From NCBI GenBank assembly GCA_009193035.1, contig SWDT01000070.1:62001-126000 (forward strand): a stretch of DNA of 64,000 nucleotides, read 5' to 3'. The notes beneath the pieces were generated by a model. That model had not been told where the DNA came from, made no database searches, and worked only from the letters and a program-made list of their open reading frames with translations. Source of the DNA: Halicephalobus mephisto (Eukaryota; Nematoda; Chromadorea; Rhabditida; Panagrolaimidae). A program made the translations under genes and the position numbers. Shown here piece by piece: positions 30,909-41,799 of the stretch; the stretch's first letter is position 1, and the number at the start of each line of letters is the position of its first letter.

Positions 30909-33314
30909 TTATGATTCTGCCGTATGAACCTCGGGATTTGGATTATCTGAAGGTTTTTTTTCTTCTCCATTCGACTGCGATTGGTTTAAAGACTTTTGTT
31001 CATTTTTGAGACGTCGACAAAGTTCTTGAAGTTGAGCCAATTGACGATCCTTCAAAGCTAGTGCTTCTTCGCTCTCTTTCTGTTTTGCACTCATCTGCTT
31101 TAGAGATCTGCAAAAAAACTTTCGTGTCAAATAGATTTAACAAGGTTGAGGATTTTCCGTGCTGTGACACTTGTATTCCAATTTTAAAGCTAAAAGTGCA
31201 CAAAAGTACTTATAGTACTACAATAGCATCCTTAAGTTCTAAATCTGAAGCCAAAATACATAGTTAACTTTCAGAACCCTAGATCCTCATTTTAGGATTT
31301 TCTAAAATATCCTTAAAATTGAAAAAAAACACTTATAATACTACAATAGGATCCCTATATTCTAAATCTAAAGCCAAAATACATAGTTAACTTTCAGAAC
31401 CCTAGATCCTTATTTTAGGATTTTCTAAAATATCCTTAAAATTGAAAAAAATATTTATAATACTACAATAAGATCCCTATATTCTAAATCTGAAGCCAAA
31501 ATACATAGTTAACTTTCAAAATCCTAGATCCTCATTTTAGGATTTTCTAAAATATCCTTAAAATTGAAAAAAACTTATAATACTGTAGTCAAATCCCGAA
31601 TTTAAAATCAAAAGTTGACTTTCAAAATTCCAAATCTGAAGACTAATCCCTAACTCTAAGAACATCTAAAATTTTTAAAGTTGTGCAAAAAAGTACAAAA
31701 TTATTTAAAATAATTTCCAAAATTCTGTAAAAAATTAAAACCATTTAAAATGATTTTAATTTTAAAACTGAAATTTTAGGATTAAAACAAATACTTGGCT
31801 TTGTTGCTTTCTGTGCGAAATAGGAATAAAATTTGAAATTTGAAACAAATACTTGGATCACGGATGTCATACGGTCGAATTTTAAAACGAAAAAACTTAC
31901 GTTTCTGTTTTTTCGAGCATTGCTTGCCATTTTTTAGAATCTCCTTCTTGTTTAATCATAGCACCGTTCATTTTTTTCATTTGATTCGCGATTCTTTCAA
32001 AATCATCTTGTTGTTTTTTTATTTTAAGCTGCAGATTAACGTACTGTTCGTTGAATTCGGTCATTTTCTTTTTCCCCAATAATTCAGATTCCAGAGCTTG
32101 TTTCATTCTAGATTCACTTTCAATAAGCTGAAAAATAAACGAAAATAAATAAATAAAACAAATCAGCTTACTTGTTTCCGCATGTTCACGTTTTCTTCAA
32201 AAACATCTTTGATTTTTTTGTGCATTTCTTTCAACTCTTCCTTCAGGATGGATATTTCTTCGTCTTTTTTCTTGTCTATCGTAACCAAACTCTCTTCTCT
32301 TTCGTCATACTGAAATAAATCATAAAAATAAAAACAATCAAAAAACGAAAATTGAAATTGTCCTAACAAAAATCTTCAGATTTTTAGGATTCGAAGTTTC
32401 AGAAGTTTCTACTGAATTCTGGAAAGTTTCAACAATTCTCATGAGATTCTAGAATTTAAAAAAAATCATTTTTCAAAAAATAAAATTATCAAAGACATTA
32501 AAATTTTTTCATCGGATTCTAGAAAGTTCCAGAAATTTTAGGATATTCTAACGGATTCTAGAAGACTACAAAATTCAAAAAATTTCGAAATTTATCACAG
32601 AATTTTAAAAAATCTTAAAAATTGATGATTTTCGGAAATTCCCGAATTCCAAAATTTTCCATAAAAGTTTGCAAGACCTAAAATTCCCAAACAACTCAAA
32701 AATATTCCGGAAATTTGCATAAGGTTCTCGGAAATTCCAGAACTTTCCACGAATATCTAATTTTGTACCTAAAACCCACCATTTTCTTCAGACCTTCTAA
32801 TTTATCATGGTAATCCGTGGACAACTTCTTCAATTCTGCGCTCATTTGCTCGACGTTGGCGACGTTTCTTGCGTGTTCTTCTTTGAGGTTCACTTTGGAG
32901 GAGATGTCTTCCAAGGTAGATTTCATTTTCTCGAGCGACAAAGCATGTTGTTCTTCCATCAGTTTGAATTTCTTGTTACTTTGCTCCTCAATTTCCTTGG
33001 CAGAGTTCTTGAATACCCGACAGAGCTCCTCCAATTTGGATTTGCTGAGTTCAGTCTTGGTCAGCATGACTTCGAGTTGGCTAACCTTCTTCTCCAGCTA
33101 AAAAACAAAATTCATATATCAATTTTTCCTAAAATCAAACCTGAGATGATTTTTTCTGTTCCAACTTCAGGATATCCGAATCGGCTTTGAGATTAGCAGC
33201 ATTCTGCTCCGCTTGAACAAGTCTATTGACGAGATAATTAACTTTATCTTCATCATTGACTTTTGATAGTGATTTCGTAATTTTTTCTTTTAACTGATCT
33301 GTAGAATTAGCCAT
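30909..33314 (-). CDS. Taxilin family coiled-coil protein
   Basis: Five exons: 33314-33141, 33097-32780, 32309-32172, 32127-31901, 31107-30909; 1056 bases, 351 residues, in frame. Nearly the whole protein is coiled coil. Taxilin signatures are in order: LTKTELSKSKLEELCR (canonical K.KLE.LCRELQ), KLSTDYHDKLEGLKKM then YDEREESL (LIEQYELREEH), EFNEQYVNLQLKIKKQQDDF, QMKKMNGAMIKQEGDSKKWQ (F..EMEKM.KK.KKLEKE...W) and QLAQLQELCRRLKNEQKSLN near the end. Taxilins bind syntaxins and act in vesicle traffic. The C-terminus is a short hydrophilic tail ending EVHTAES. The start follows an in-frame TGA (33349-33347) and an exon beginning at 33505, which holds a separate coding-like frame. The protein is shorter than vertebrate taxilins (over 500 aa), lacking most of the N-terminal extension. 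Confidence 0.88.
31205..31610. repeat. 122-bp tandem repeat in the last taxilin intron
   Basis: Three complete copies and a partial one start at about 31209, 31332, 31454 and 31573. Units contain TTATA(G/A)TACTACAATA, TCTAAATCTGAAGCCAAAAT, ACATAGTTAACTTTC and TAGGATTTTCTAAAATATCC. Divergence is below about 10%. Confidence 0.8.
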
Positions 33315-33346
33315 TTTCAGGAAATCAATACAACAGAAATATGGAA

Positions 33347-33505
33347 ACACTCAAGTCGAGCCAAGAGCCCATCTGCAACAGAGACAGCTGCCTCGTCGTT
33401 CGTCCAAGGATTGTGTAAAGCCGGTCACTCCGAGATTAACTAGCCGACGGGCAGCTTGATCTTGAGCTAGTTTCGAATTCGGATGTTGGTCAATTTCAAT
33501 CGGAC
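33347..33505 (-). CDS. Coding-like leader exon upstream of taxilin, unrecognised
   Basis: Behind a TTATTTTTTCAG acceptor the minus strand stays open for about 52 codons to TGA: PIEIDQHPNSKLAQDQAARR, then LVNLGVTGFTQSLDERRGSC and LCCRWALGST. Codons are strongly purine-first. No ATG lies in this frame, so it needs an upstream exon that I cannot find in the roughly 650 bases before the divergent CENP-C start. The TGA is followed, in the same frame, by 11 codons and then the taxilin ATG. Options: last exon of an operon partner, alternative N-terminus, or long 5' UTR. Confidence 0.4.
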
Positions 33506-33689
33506 CTGAAAAAATAACAAATGAAAAAATCGGAAGATCTTTCAAAAAAAACGAAAAAAATCAAAATTCGGGAAACATTGATATAAAAAACTCGTTAATT
33601 GAGGGAAATAAAATTACCAAATATAATAATGACGGAAAATTATAAAAAATAAGAAATCAAAGGATAGTGTCCAATGGAAGAAATTTCGC

Positions 33690-34115
33690 AACGTCAATAT
33701 GCGGCCAGTCAATCCAAAAAAAAGAGTGCCAGATTTCTCCTAAGAGGAAAATACGTCCAACCGCGCTTTCGTTTCATTCAAAAATTTCAAAAAATACAAA
33801 AAATAAACAAATTAAAAATAATTATTTATTAAAATAAAATTTAAAATTTCATAATTGTCAGTTATTTCAAAAAATAAAAGTTAAATTTGACTTGAAAAAA
33901 ATTCTATTCAGCCGCGTTTTTTATCACATTCAAATCTTTCTGGTAAAAATAATAACAAAGAAAAATTACAAAAATAAGTAATTCAAAAATAATTTTATAG
34001 AAATTTACAAATTCGATATAATTGCCAGTTATTCCAAAGAACCAAGTTCCAAATTTGTCTTGAAAGGAAAATCTGTCGAGTCGCGCTTTCTTTCGTATTC
34101 AAATCTTGCCGGGAA
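33690..34115. repeat. Three degenerate promoter-proximal repeats between taxilin and CENP-C
   Basis: Blocks at about 33695-33790, 33855-33960 and 34020-34115 each run from TGCCAGTTATT(C/T)CAAA-like sequence through a GAAAAT..GTC(G/C)A block to (C/G)CCGCG(C/T)TTTCTTTCGTATTCAAATCTT-like sequence. Spacing is about 160 bases. They lie immediately upstream of the CENP-C start and could be a repeated regulatory unit for it or for a bidirectional promoter. Confidence 0.45.
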
Positions 34116-34176
34116 AATTTCCCTCTTGTTTTTTTTCTTTTTCGTTGTCGTTGTTTTGCCGTCGTTGACTTCTGAA

Positions 34177-37100
34177 ATGGGTGCTCCAGATGACGACTTT
34201 GACGCTATTTGGGCTGAGAAGAAGAAAACCCTACGATTCACTCGTGGTGTAAGTGATTTTTGTTTTTTTCTTTATATCGATATATTTCCAGCGAAATCTC
34301 CGGCCTGACCAAATTTTGGCTTATTACGGAGTGGAGTTGTCCAAAAATGACATCAAGGACTTTGAGGCTTCCAAATCTATGATTTCCACGACTTTAAATG
34401 TTTCTAAAGATGGAACGGCAGAAAACGGGTCTCAGAAGACCTCGACCACTGCTAATTTTGTTAGTTTTTCTCTTTTGGAAGCTTTCAAGAATGATACTGT
34501 CGCTACGATCAAAACCGATATCTCGAAATTGCATTCTATTGCTTCGCAATCTATTATGGAAGAAGCTGAGAAATCCCAATCCTTGAAATCTCCTGGTTCG
34601 AATGCTTCCAGAGAATGTTCTACTTCTGAATCTCAAAGGACTGCTGCTTCGAATTCAATGGCGTTTTCTCTCTTGGATGCTTTCAGGAACGACACTGTTG
34701 CCACGGTCAAAACCGATATTTCAAAACGACATTCTGTTGCTTCGCAATCTATTATGGAAGAAACTGGGAAATCCCAATCTTTGATGTCTCCGGGTTCGAA
34801 TGCTTCCAGAGAACGTTCTACTTCTGAATCTCAGAGGACTGCTGCTTCGAATTCAATGGCGTTTTCTCTCTTAGATGCTTTTAAGAACGACACTGTTGCT
34901 ACATTGAAAACGAACTCATCCAAATTGTATTCAATTGCTTCTGAATCTATCGTTGAAGAACCTGAGAAATCTGAAACGTTCAATTCTACAGTTGCTAACG
35001 AAACAGAAAAGTCCAATTCTGTGAATTCCACTAATTTGGATGTTTCCAAACAAGTTTCCATGGCTGGACCTCAGAAGGCCTCGATTACTTCTAATTCTAT
35101 GAGTTTTTCTCTTTTGGAAGCCTTCAAAAATGACACCATTGCCACGCCTAAATCTGTATCTTCCAAGAGAAGTTCGGCAGTTTCTCAGTCAACTTCTGAC
35201 GGATCTCAGAAAATTGCCTCCAAATCTCTCAATTTCACTAGCCTTGATGCTTTCCGCGATGAATCGATGAAGACGATTGTTTCTGATGCTTCTACTGAAG
35301 ACCCTGAAGGTTTGCAAACTACCCCCAAGTCTCAGTCTCTGCAGTTCTCTCAAGTACATGCCTTCCGCGACGAAACTATGGCTACTGCTTTGAACGCATC
35401 TACAGTATCGGAAGTCCCTGGTAACCGGACTGTCAACATAGGCACTCAGACTTCTACTCAGAGCACTCCATCGAATCTGAAACCTAAAACTCCGCCGAAT
35501 TCAAGGTTGTTGTCAGAGAAGGAGAATAGCAATCTCGATCTTTTTTCGAAGATCTCAGATGAAAACACTGAATCCGAACCGATGGAAGTAGATCCGACTC
35601 CGAAGCCAGTGTTTGTACCGAGGAAATCAGTCATTTTCGCTCCGTCGACGAGTTCCGTCCTCAGTAGTCCTGTGCCCATTAAGGACTCTACTCACCAGTC
35701 CGTAGAAGTCATGGATGAAAGAAGACCAACAGTTCTTCCTTCTGGTTCGTCTGAATCCGTCGTTGCTTCTGGACCTGGTGATTTCAAAGTTCCTCCTTTG
35801 CCTGTCAACAAGTTAAGGTTGTCTGTATTGAGTAATCGACCTCATTTCATGGAACCTACTCAAAGTTCCCTAGCACGAGTTAATTCCCCTATGTCTTGTC
35901 CAAAAACCCCTCCGGCTTCCAGAAGTCATTCAGATGAAGGTTCCAAAACTCCACAATTTCCAAGAAGAAGTGTCGCTGTTCCGAGGATTGTTTCTGAAGT
36001 CAGTTTTTTTAAATTTCTTTTAAATTTAATTTTTAAATTTAAATTTTTAGCAAAATCAAGGAAATCGTTTCCATCCGAATCTTGATTTGAATTCTCCTCG
36101 TTTTACCGCATTCCGTCGAAGTACGGCTTTGAAAACAATTGCGAATTATGAAACTCCACCAAAAAGTAATAAAAGATGTCATGCAATTACTCCTAATTCT
36201 GCAACAAAAGAAACTTCGAAATTCGCAAATTCGGATGAGCAAGAAAATCGAGATGATCAAAATCGAAAAACACAAAGCTTGGCGAAATCCAATGCTTTGA
36301 ATAATCTGATGCAGAATTACGGTACTCCCTCCCCTGCTCGAGTTCCGAAGAAAATTTTGAGATCGTCGACAAGTTGTGCTCGTGAAGTAACCCAAGAAGT
36401 AAGTTTTTAAAAATTCATATTTCGCGAAATTTAATTATTTTTAAAACTTACATCTATATTTGTTTTTATGATAATTTAATTCTATAATTATTTCTTTAGG
36501 TTACTGTTTTGAATGAAGTTGATCGACGTCAACGAAAGGAACAAGTTCTTTCACCAATTAGTACCGCTAAAACTGTCAATGAAGACTCTACAATGTTGTC
36601 GAGTTTGGAATCTGCAGATCAAGAGGAGTTTTCAGAAGCAGAAAGAAAAGCAAAAGTTGGAATTGCGAAGTTGACAATCAACAACGGACCTCAAAGTGAA
36701 TTGATCACTAATTTGAATCTAGATTATGAGGATGACGATGATGAACCGCCCAAAGGATCTGGATTGAACGATTCTGTTTATTCTGTTCATACTCATACTC
36801 CGGCGAGAACTGGACGGTGTATTGCTCTGAGTGTGAAGAAAACTGCAAGTCCGATAATTCCTGATTCTGAAGACGAATTTGAAAAGGAAAATTCAGGCAG
36901 AACTCTTGAAATGACGAATGTATTTGATCCGCCTGATGATGGAGAATCTCTTCCGAAGCCATTGATTGTTAAATCGCAACAGAAATATGTTTTGCATAAA
37001 CGTCAATTAAGTGAGTTATTTTTAGTGTTTAAAACTAAATTCGTTTTTGTAGTTAAACCGGAACAACAAACAGTGGATTGTGAGAGATTGAGAAGGTCGT

Positions 37101-37469
37101 CAAGGACTCGTCTGAAGCCTTGTCGAAGTTGGCTGAATGAACAGCCTGTTTATAAATATGGTCCGGATATGAGTGAGTTGATCATTTTTCGTTTTAAAAT
37201 TGTTCGGAATTGTTCCAGCACGGACTTTGGTAGGTGTTACTGAAGTTGAGATAAAAAATAAACAGTATCAAAAATATCTTACTGCCAGTCCTGTGACGCT
37301 TAATGATCGGAGAATTGCTGAACAGAGTGAGTTTTTAAAAATTACGGTAGAAGTGTTTATTAGGTGGTTTTTAGAGAGACGGAAGAAACAGAAAGAAGTA
37401 AGAAAACGTCATTGGGAAGAACAAAGACTCGAAGATGATGAGCAACTTAATCAATCAGGAATTGTGTAA
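34177..37469 (+). CDS. hcp-4: CENP-C (HCP-4-like) kinetochore protein with N-terminal repeat array
   Basis: Seven exons: 34177-34248, 34292-35998, 36051-36398, 36500-37010, 37053-37172, 37219-37326, 37375-37469; 2961 bases, 986 residues, in frame. The diagnostic part is the CENP-C motif at about 893-913, RRSSRTRLKPCRSWLNEQ (canonical RR(S/T).R.RL.PL.YW...), which docks CENP-A nucleosomes. Residues 81-390 hold six copies of a motif F(S/T)..(D/E/H)AF(K/R)(N/D)(D/E)(T/S).(A/K)T at about 81, 147, 213, 294, 337 and 374; the first three lie in near-identical 66-residue units. The middle is Ser/Pro-rich with many TP sites and an acidic run (DYEDDDDEPP). Past the CENP-C motif only about 75 residues remain, ending in a basic helix (RRKKQKEVRKRHWEEQR), so the cupin dimerisation domain of yeast and vertebrate CENP-C is absent. 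Expected to be nuclear and centromeric. M18BP1/KNL2 also carries a CENPC-like motif, but no SANTA or Myb domain is seen here. Confidence 0.85.
34430..35010 (+). repeat. 198-bp coding tandem repeat inside CENP-C exon 2
   Basis: Units begin near TTTTCTCT(T/C)TTGGA(A/T)GC at about 34464, 34662 and 34860 (198 bp, 66 codons). The first two share long identical runs such as CAATCTATTATGGAAGAA and AGGACTGCTGCTTCGAATTC. Diverged further copies follow at about 35105 and beyond. The near-identity at silent positions indicates recent tandem duplication. Confidence 0.85.
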
Positions 37470-38505
37470 GGGGTTTGTAATGCATGCTGATCGTTTTGAT
37501 TTTACTTTATTTGTATCGTTGCTTAAGGAATCAAGTAAACCGATTTCTTGTTTGTTGAGTGACCAGGGTTTTGGAAGGGAATTGAGGGGTTGTTCTGAGG
37601 TTCTCCTTGAGGGGAAGTTGGGCATTGGTGTAATTTAGTTGGAAAACATTTGTCGAGATCTGGAGTGGTTGACATGAAAGTCGAAGTTGAATTTATGTAA
37701 TTTAGTACGTCGAGTTGTTCGGATATTACAAGCAGATTATGAATTTTGCTTTGGTTCCAAAGTTTCCATAAATATGAATATCATTTGATCTGCTAAACTT
37801 TTGCAAGCAACATGCAAATTTGACTTTTATGTTGACTTAGCTGTCGAAATTGTGCAAGCAACGTGCAAATTTGGCTTTGAGTTTTTCATAGATGTTGATT
37901 TAGCTGTCGAAATTGTGCAAGCAATGTGCAAATTTGGCTTTGAATATTTCATAGATGTTGATTTAGCTGTCGAAATTGTGCAAGCAACGTGCAAATTTGG
38001 CTTTTATAGATCTCAGTACTGGTCTAAAAAGTCCTCAATACAGTGCACAATCGAATTACCGTATACTTTGGAATAATCAAGTTCCGAAATTTGTAATATT
38101 CGATGTTTAACTTTAATTCTTTTATTTTCAGGACATGTAATCAAGAATGTCATTTTAGATAAACTCTAACATCAGCTAAAAAACCCCTAAGGGCAGAAAT
38201 ACAAAAATTGAAATAATTTTTTCGAAATGAGGTTTCCAAAAAAAAACAGACATTATGCGACGAATTTTGAAAGTCGACGAGAAATTAAAAAATAATACTG
38301 TATTTTTTAAAGCGAGTGATTTTCGAAATTTCTGATCTCATCTGTCCTCCACCTACTGTAGAAAAATAAAAATCATTAATTCTGGGATCCGGGATTGTGG
38401 AGAACAGAATGAGCTTCCGGAACAGATTACAGTATCCTATGGAATGGTTTATGATAATTTTTAGTTTCTATTAAATCGATATTGCCAGGTCAAGTGAGGT
38501 CAAGA
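37470..38505. other. Spacer between the convergent CENP-C and SoxC genes
   Basis: The 3' regions of both genes lie here. About 37795-38000 carries a 63-bp tandem array. Block 38150-38460 has no frame; it includes TCCACCTACTGTAG and AACAGATTACAGTATCC words. No AATAAA is near the SoxC stop. Confidence 0.45.
37795..38000. repeat. 63-bp tandem array carrying the GCAA(C/T)GTGCAAA word
   Basis: Three to four copies of a 63-bp unit contain TTAGCTGTCGAAATTGTGCA and AGCAACGTGCAAATTTGGCT, then TTTCATAGATGTTGA. The same GCAA.GTGCAAA word recurs about a dozen times at 60712-61215. The periodic open frame through it is a consequence of the 63-bp length. Confidence 0.75.
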
Positions 38506-40326
38506 TCACATGTAGTGCTGTACGGTCTGGGGCTGTTGACCTTGAGCTTGTTGGTGGTTCCAGAAGTCCATCTGAGGCTGCCAAGCGAATTCTGGATTTC
38601 CCTCAGGAAACAAAGGTTGACAATTATAATCGAAATTCTGAGGAATTTGATACGATCCAGGAATTTGATGAGAACCAGACGAAAAAGAATCAACATCAGT
38701 GGAATTCGATTGATAACTACTGCTTCCGTTTGACATCGATCTAGATTCCTCTTGGTCGATGGAACCTGGATTCTGAGCCGCTGTCGTGGGAGACGAATTG
38801 GGGCCGGAAGAAGTCGACGTAGAAGCCGGACAAGGAGGATAAAAGAAGTTCGGATGGTAATCAGGCTGAAATTCCAACAAAATTAATTTTTTACAAATTT
38901 CCAAAAATATCAAAAATCATAAATTTCCAAATTTTTAAAATTAAAAACTTATTCAACAAAATTTCGGAATTTTCTACAGTATTCTAAATTTGGAAATAAT
39001 TTTTAAAAAATCCAATTTTTTACAGTATTTCAAGTTTAAAAAATTTCGGAATTTTCTACAGTATTCTAATTTTTTTAATTTAGATTTTTTTACAGAAGTT
39101 ACTGTAGTTCAAAAATTTACCATTCGCATGTAGCCTCCGGGACTCATCATGTTTACTTTGTTTCCGGCGAAACTGTAGTCTTCGAAGAAGCCACTTTCGG
39201 GGCTGTTGTTCTGCTTCTGGAGGTTGACGTGCTGGTAGTCGGGGGAGAAGCGATGTGGCATGTTGAACTTCATCGGGTCCAGCTGGTCCTGATGGAAAGG
39301 AAGCATCTGTTGTCCGTTGGAGATTCTGACTCCGTCGTGATCGATTTTCATCGATTTTCCGACGGGAAAATGATGTTCAGAAGGTCCACCGCCGATGGTC
39401 AGACCGATGGATGGAGTCATTCTTTTTGGAGAATTTGATTTTTTTTGATCATTATTTTTTAATTGTTGTTTTTTTGGTTTTTTTCGTGGTTTATATTTAT
39501 AATCAGGATATTCTTGCATGTGCATCTGACGAAGTCTCTCGGCCTCAGCCACATAAGGAGCCTTCTGTTCTTCCGTCAACTGTCTCCAACGAGTCCCCAA
39601 CTGCTTAGAAATCTCAGCATTGTGCATATCCGGCTGATGTTCGCAAATTTTCCTTCTTTCCAGTTGGGACCAAACCATGAACGCATTCATCGGTCTCTTG
39701 ATGTGGCCGGTGGATTTCTTCGAATTCGTGGCATCAGAATACGGGGTTCTGGACGTCTTAGGAACCTGAAACAATTTCGTTAAAAAAATTTTTAAAAAAA
39801 ATAAAATTTTTTAAAAAAAATAAAAATTTAAAAAAACTATAATTTTCGAAAAAATAAAAATTAAAAAAAACTATAATTTTCGAAAAATTTTTCAAAAACT
39901 ACGATTTTTGAAAATATTTGAAATTAATTTTTTGGAAATAAGATTTAAAATTATGAACTTAGACTTCATGCCCTGAGGCAGATTTCCGAAAAAGTCTAAA
40001 TTATGGTTTTTTGGTTTTTTTAGTTATAAATAAACTACTTCGAAGACCTTGAGAGATCCGAATTCGTTGTTGGTTGAGTGATTCCATCCGAAATTTGCAT
40101 TTTGTTGATGGATTTGTTGTTGATTTTGTTCGGCTTGCATCATGGCGGCGGCGAGGTGAGGATGACTTTGGCTCAAGGAGGCGAACATTTCCTCGGTTTG
40201 GAAAGTTCTGATTGCCTCAGGGCCTGGGAAGTTCCCGAATTCGACAGGGGGCATTTGGGGTTCGGGTTGGCCTGTCGAGAACCCCAAAGTGTCCATCGAG
40301 GTCGAAGATGACGGAAAATCCAGCAT
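38506..40326 (-). CDS. sem-2: SoxC HMG-box transcription factor (SEM-2-like)
   Basis: Three certain exons: 40326 (first ATG)-40039, 39765-39121, 38865-38506; 1293 bases, 430 residues, in frame. The HMG box spans about residues 117-187: [20 protein letters not shown], then [19 protein letters not shown] and [24 protein letters not shown], the EYPDYKY(K/R)PRKKPK end and the ERRKI core are SoxC traits, and the overall form is close to C. elegans SEM-2. It binds the minor groove at ACAAAG-type sites; SEM-2 promotes sex-myoblast fate and is required embryonically. Flanks are Gln/Ser/Pro-rich ([36 protein letters not shown]), typical of activation regions, ending TVQHYM. The exon begins at 40362 behind TGTTTTCAG and is open in frame for 12 codons before this ATG, so an upstream coding exon is possible. 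Confidence 0.93.
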
Positions 40327-40362
40327 TTTCAGAGATCTCAATCTTACTGTAGTTTCGTTAAC

Positions 40363-41189
40363 CTGAAAACAGAAATTAAATCGAAGCCCTTGGGTGATAC
40401 CACGAAAGCTCAAAAATCAGCGGGAAGTCAAAAAAGAAAAAATAATTCGGGTCAGATCTTCGAGTTCCCCAGGGGGTCCCGGCACGCGTCTACCCCGAGG
40501 TCAAGATTGGTCAAGTTCCAAAATAATTTTACTTTAATCAAAAATGTGAGAAATTAAATAAGATAAAAATTTCCAGATCGAAGAAGGACCTAATTTTCGG
40601 ATCCGATCAGTTCGAATTTCCCACTGACATCCGCGGAGGAACGCCGATCTGATACCCAGGGATATATCCCAACTTTCACGCAATCACCAGGACAAGGTTG
40701 ATCGAAATTGAAATTTCGAAAAGTCGGACATTTTGCAGAAATAAAAATTACAAAATTTTAATTTTTAAAAATTACAAAATTTTCTATTTTTTTAAATTAC
40801 AAAATTTTAATTTTTAAAAATTACGAAATTTTCTATTTTTTTAAATTGCAAAAAAAATTTGATTTTTTTAACTTCAAAAAAATAAAAAATTTTGTAATTT
40901 TTGAAAATATTTCAACATATTTTTAAAGTTATTGGAAATTTTTCGAGATTTCTGGAATCTTCTGAATTTACATAATTCGGTGGAAAATTTCGACATAAAA
41001 AATTCAAAATTTTCGGAGATTTTATAAATTTTAAAACCTGGGCAGAAGTGAAGCTTCTGGAATTTTGTGGAATTTCGTTGAAGCTTCCGGGATACGGTAG
41101 AAGTCTCCGGAATTGAAGAATTTCGAAAATTTTCAGATTCTGTTTCCAGTTTTCAGAATCCAAATTCCGACAACTTTCGACTCACAGAC
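40363..41189. other. First SoxC intron or promoter-proximal region
   Basis: GC-richer patches at 40440-40500 (CGCGTCTACCCCGAGGTCAA) and 40590-40700 could hold promoter or enhancer elements. Between them are A/T runs; 40745-40900 is a short AAAATTACAAAATTTT-type array. Confidence 0.35.
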
Positions 41190-41276
41190 CTTCCCGAAGA
41201 TTCCCCTCGAGACCATTTCGCAACATTTCACATTCGGAATTTCCACTACAGTACGACAATTGAACTCCGAGGACAT
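41190..41276 (-). CDS. sem-2: Candidate first exon of the SoxC gene with two competing donors
   Basis: An ATG at 41276 opens MSSEFNCRTVVEIPNVKCCE and nine more residues with strongly purine-first codons. If splicing uses AAG|GTCTGT (41190) the frame joins exactly to the open 12-codon leader (VNETTVRLRSLK) of the next exon at 40362, extending SoxC by 41 residues. If it uses the better donor T|GTGAGT four bases later (41186), the junction creates TGT TAA and the peptide becomes a 31-codon upstream ORF in the 5' UTR. Position upstream, same strand and phase agreement support the link. Expression is not visible from sequence. Confidence 0.45.
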
Positions 41277-41429
41277 ATTTACACTTCTATGAAGTCATCA
41301 GGACGAATTCCGCAATGTTGGTGATTTTACGGAAATAAAGTTGCAAATTATTTTGAAAACTATAAACAGACGGATATATAAAAAGTCCGAAAACGGAAAC
41401 CAGCGATCTGGCTCAGAAACTTTGAAATT

Positions 41430-41790
41430 CATCTTGGATAGTGACTGAATCTAAGTGTTTGTAGACACTATCCAAATTTGGTGAACTTAGGTACTTGGAT
41501 AGTGACTGAAATGTTACACATATAAGATTTGTAGACACTATCCGAATTTGATGAACCTAGTTACTTGGATAGTAACTGAAATAATAAAAATCATCTTTTT
41601 TAGACACTATCCGAATTCGATTATCTTAGTTACTTGGATAGTGACTGAAATGTTAAAAACCATTCTTTTTAGACACTATCCGAATTCGATTACCTCAGTT
41701 ACTTGGATAGTGACTGAAATGTTAAAAACCATTCTTTTTAGACACTATCCAACTCCAAATCCTCCTTACTAGGATAGTGTCTAAGTTTCA
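41430..41790. repeat. Array A of the GGATAGTG/CACTATCC stem-loop family
   Basis: About five units of 65-75 bp. Each has TTGGATAGTGACTGAA followed after about 25 bases by TTTAGACACTATCC, so every unit can form a hairpin with an 8-pair stem GGATAGTG/CACTATCC. The intervening loop is AT-rich and variable. Confidence 0.85.
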
Positions 41791-41799
41791 TGAGACAAT

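Noticed and set aside
37801..38076. Periodic frame with VDLAVEIVQATCKFGF
   Set aside because: By-product of a 63-bp array; no splice or start support.
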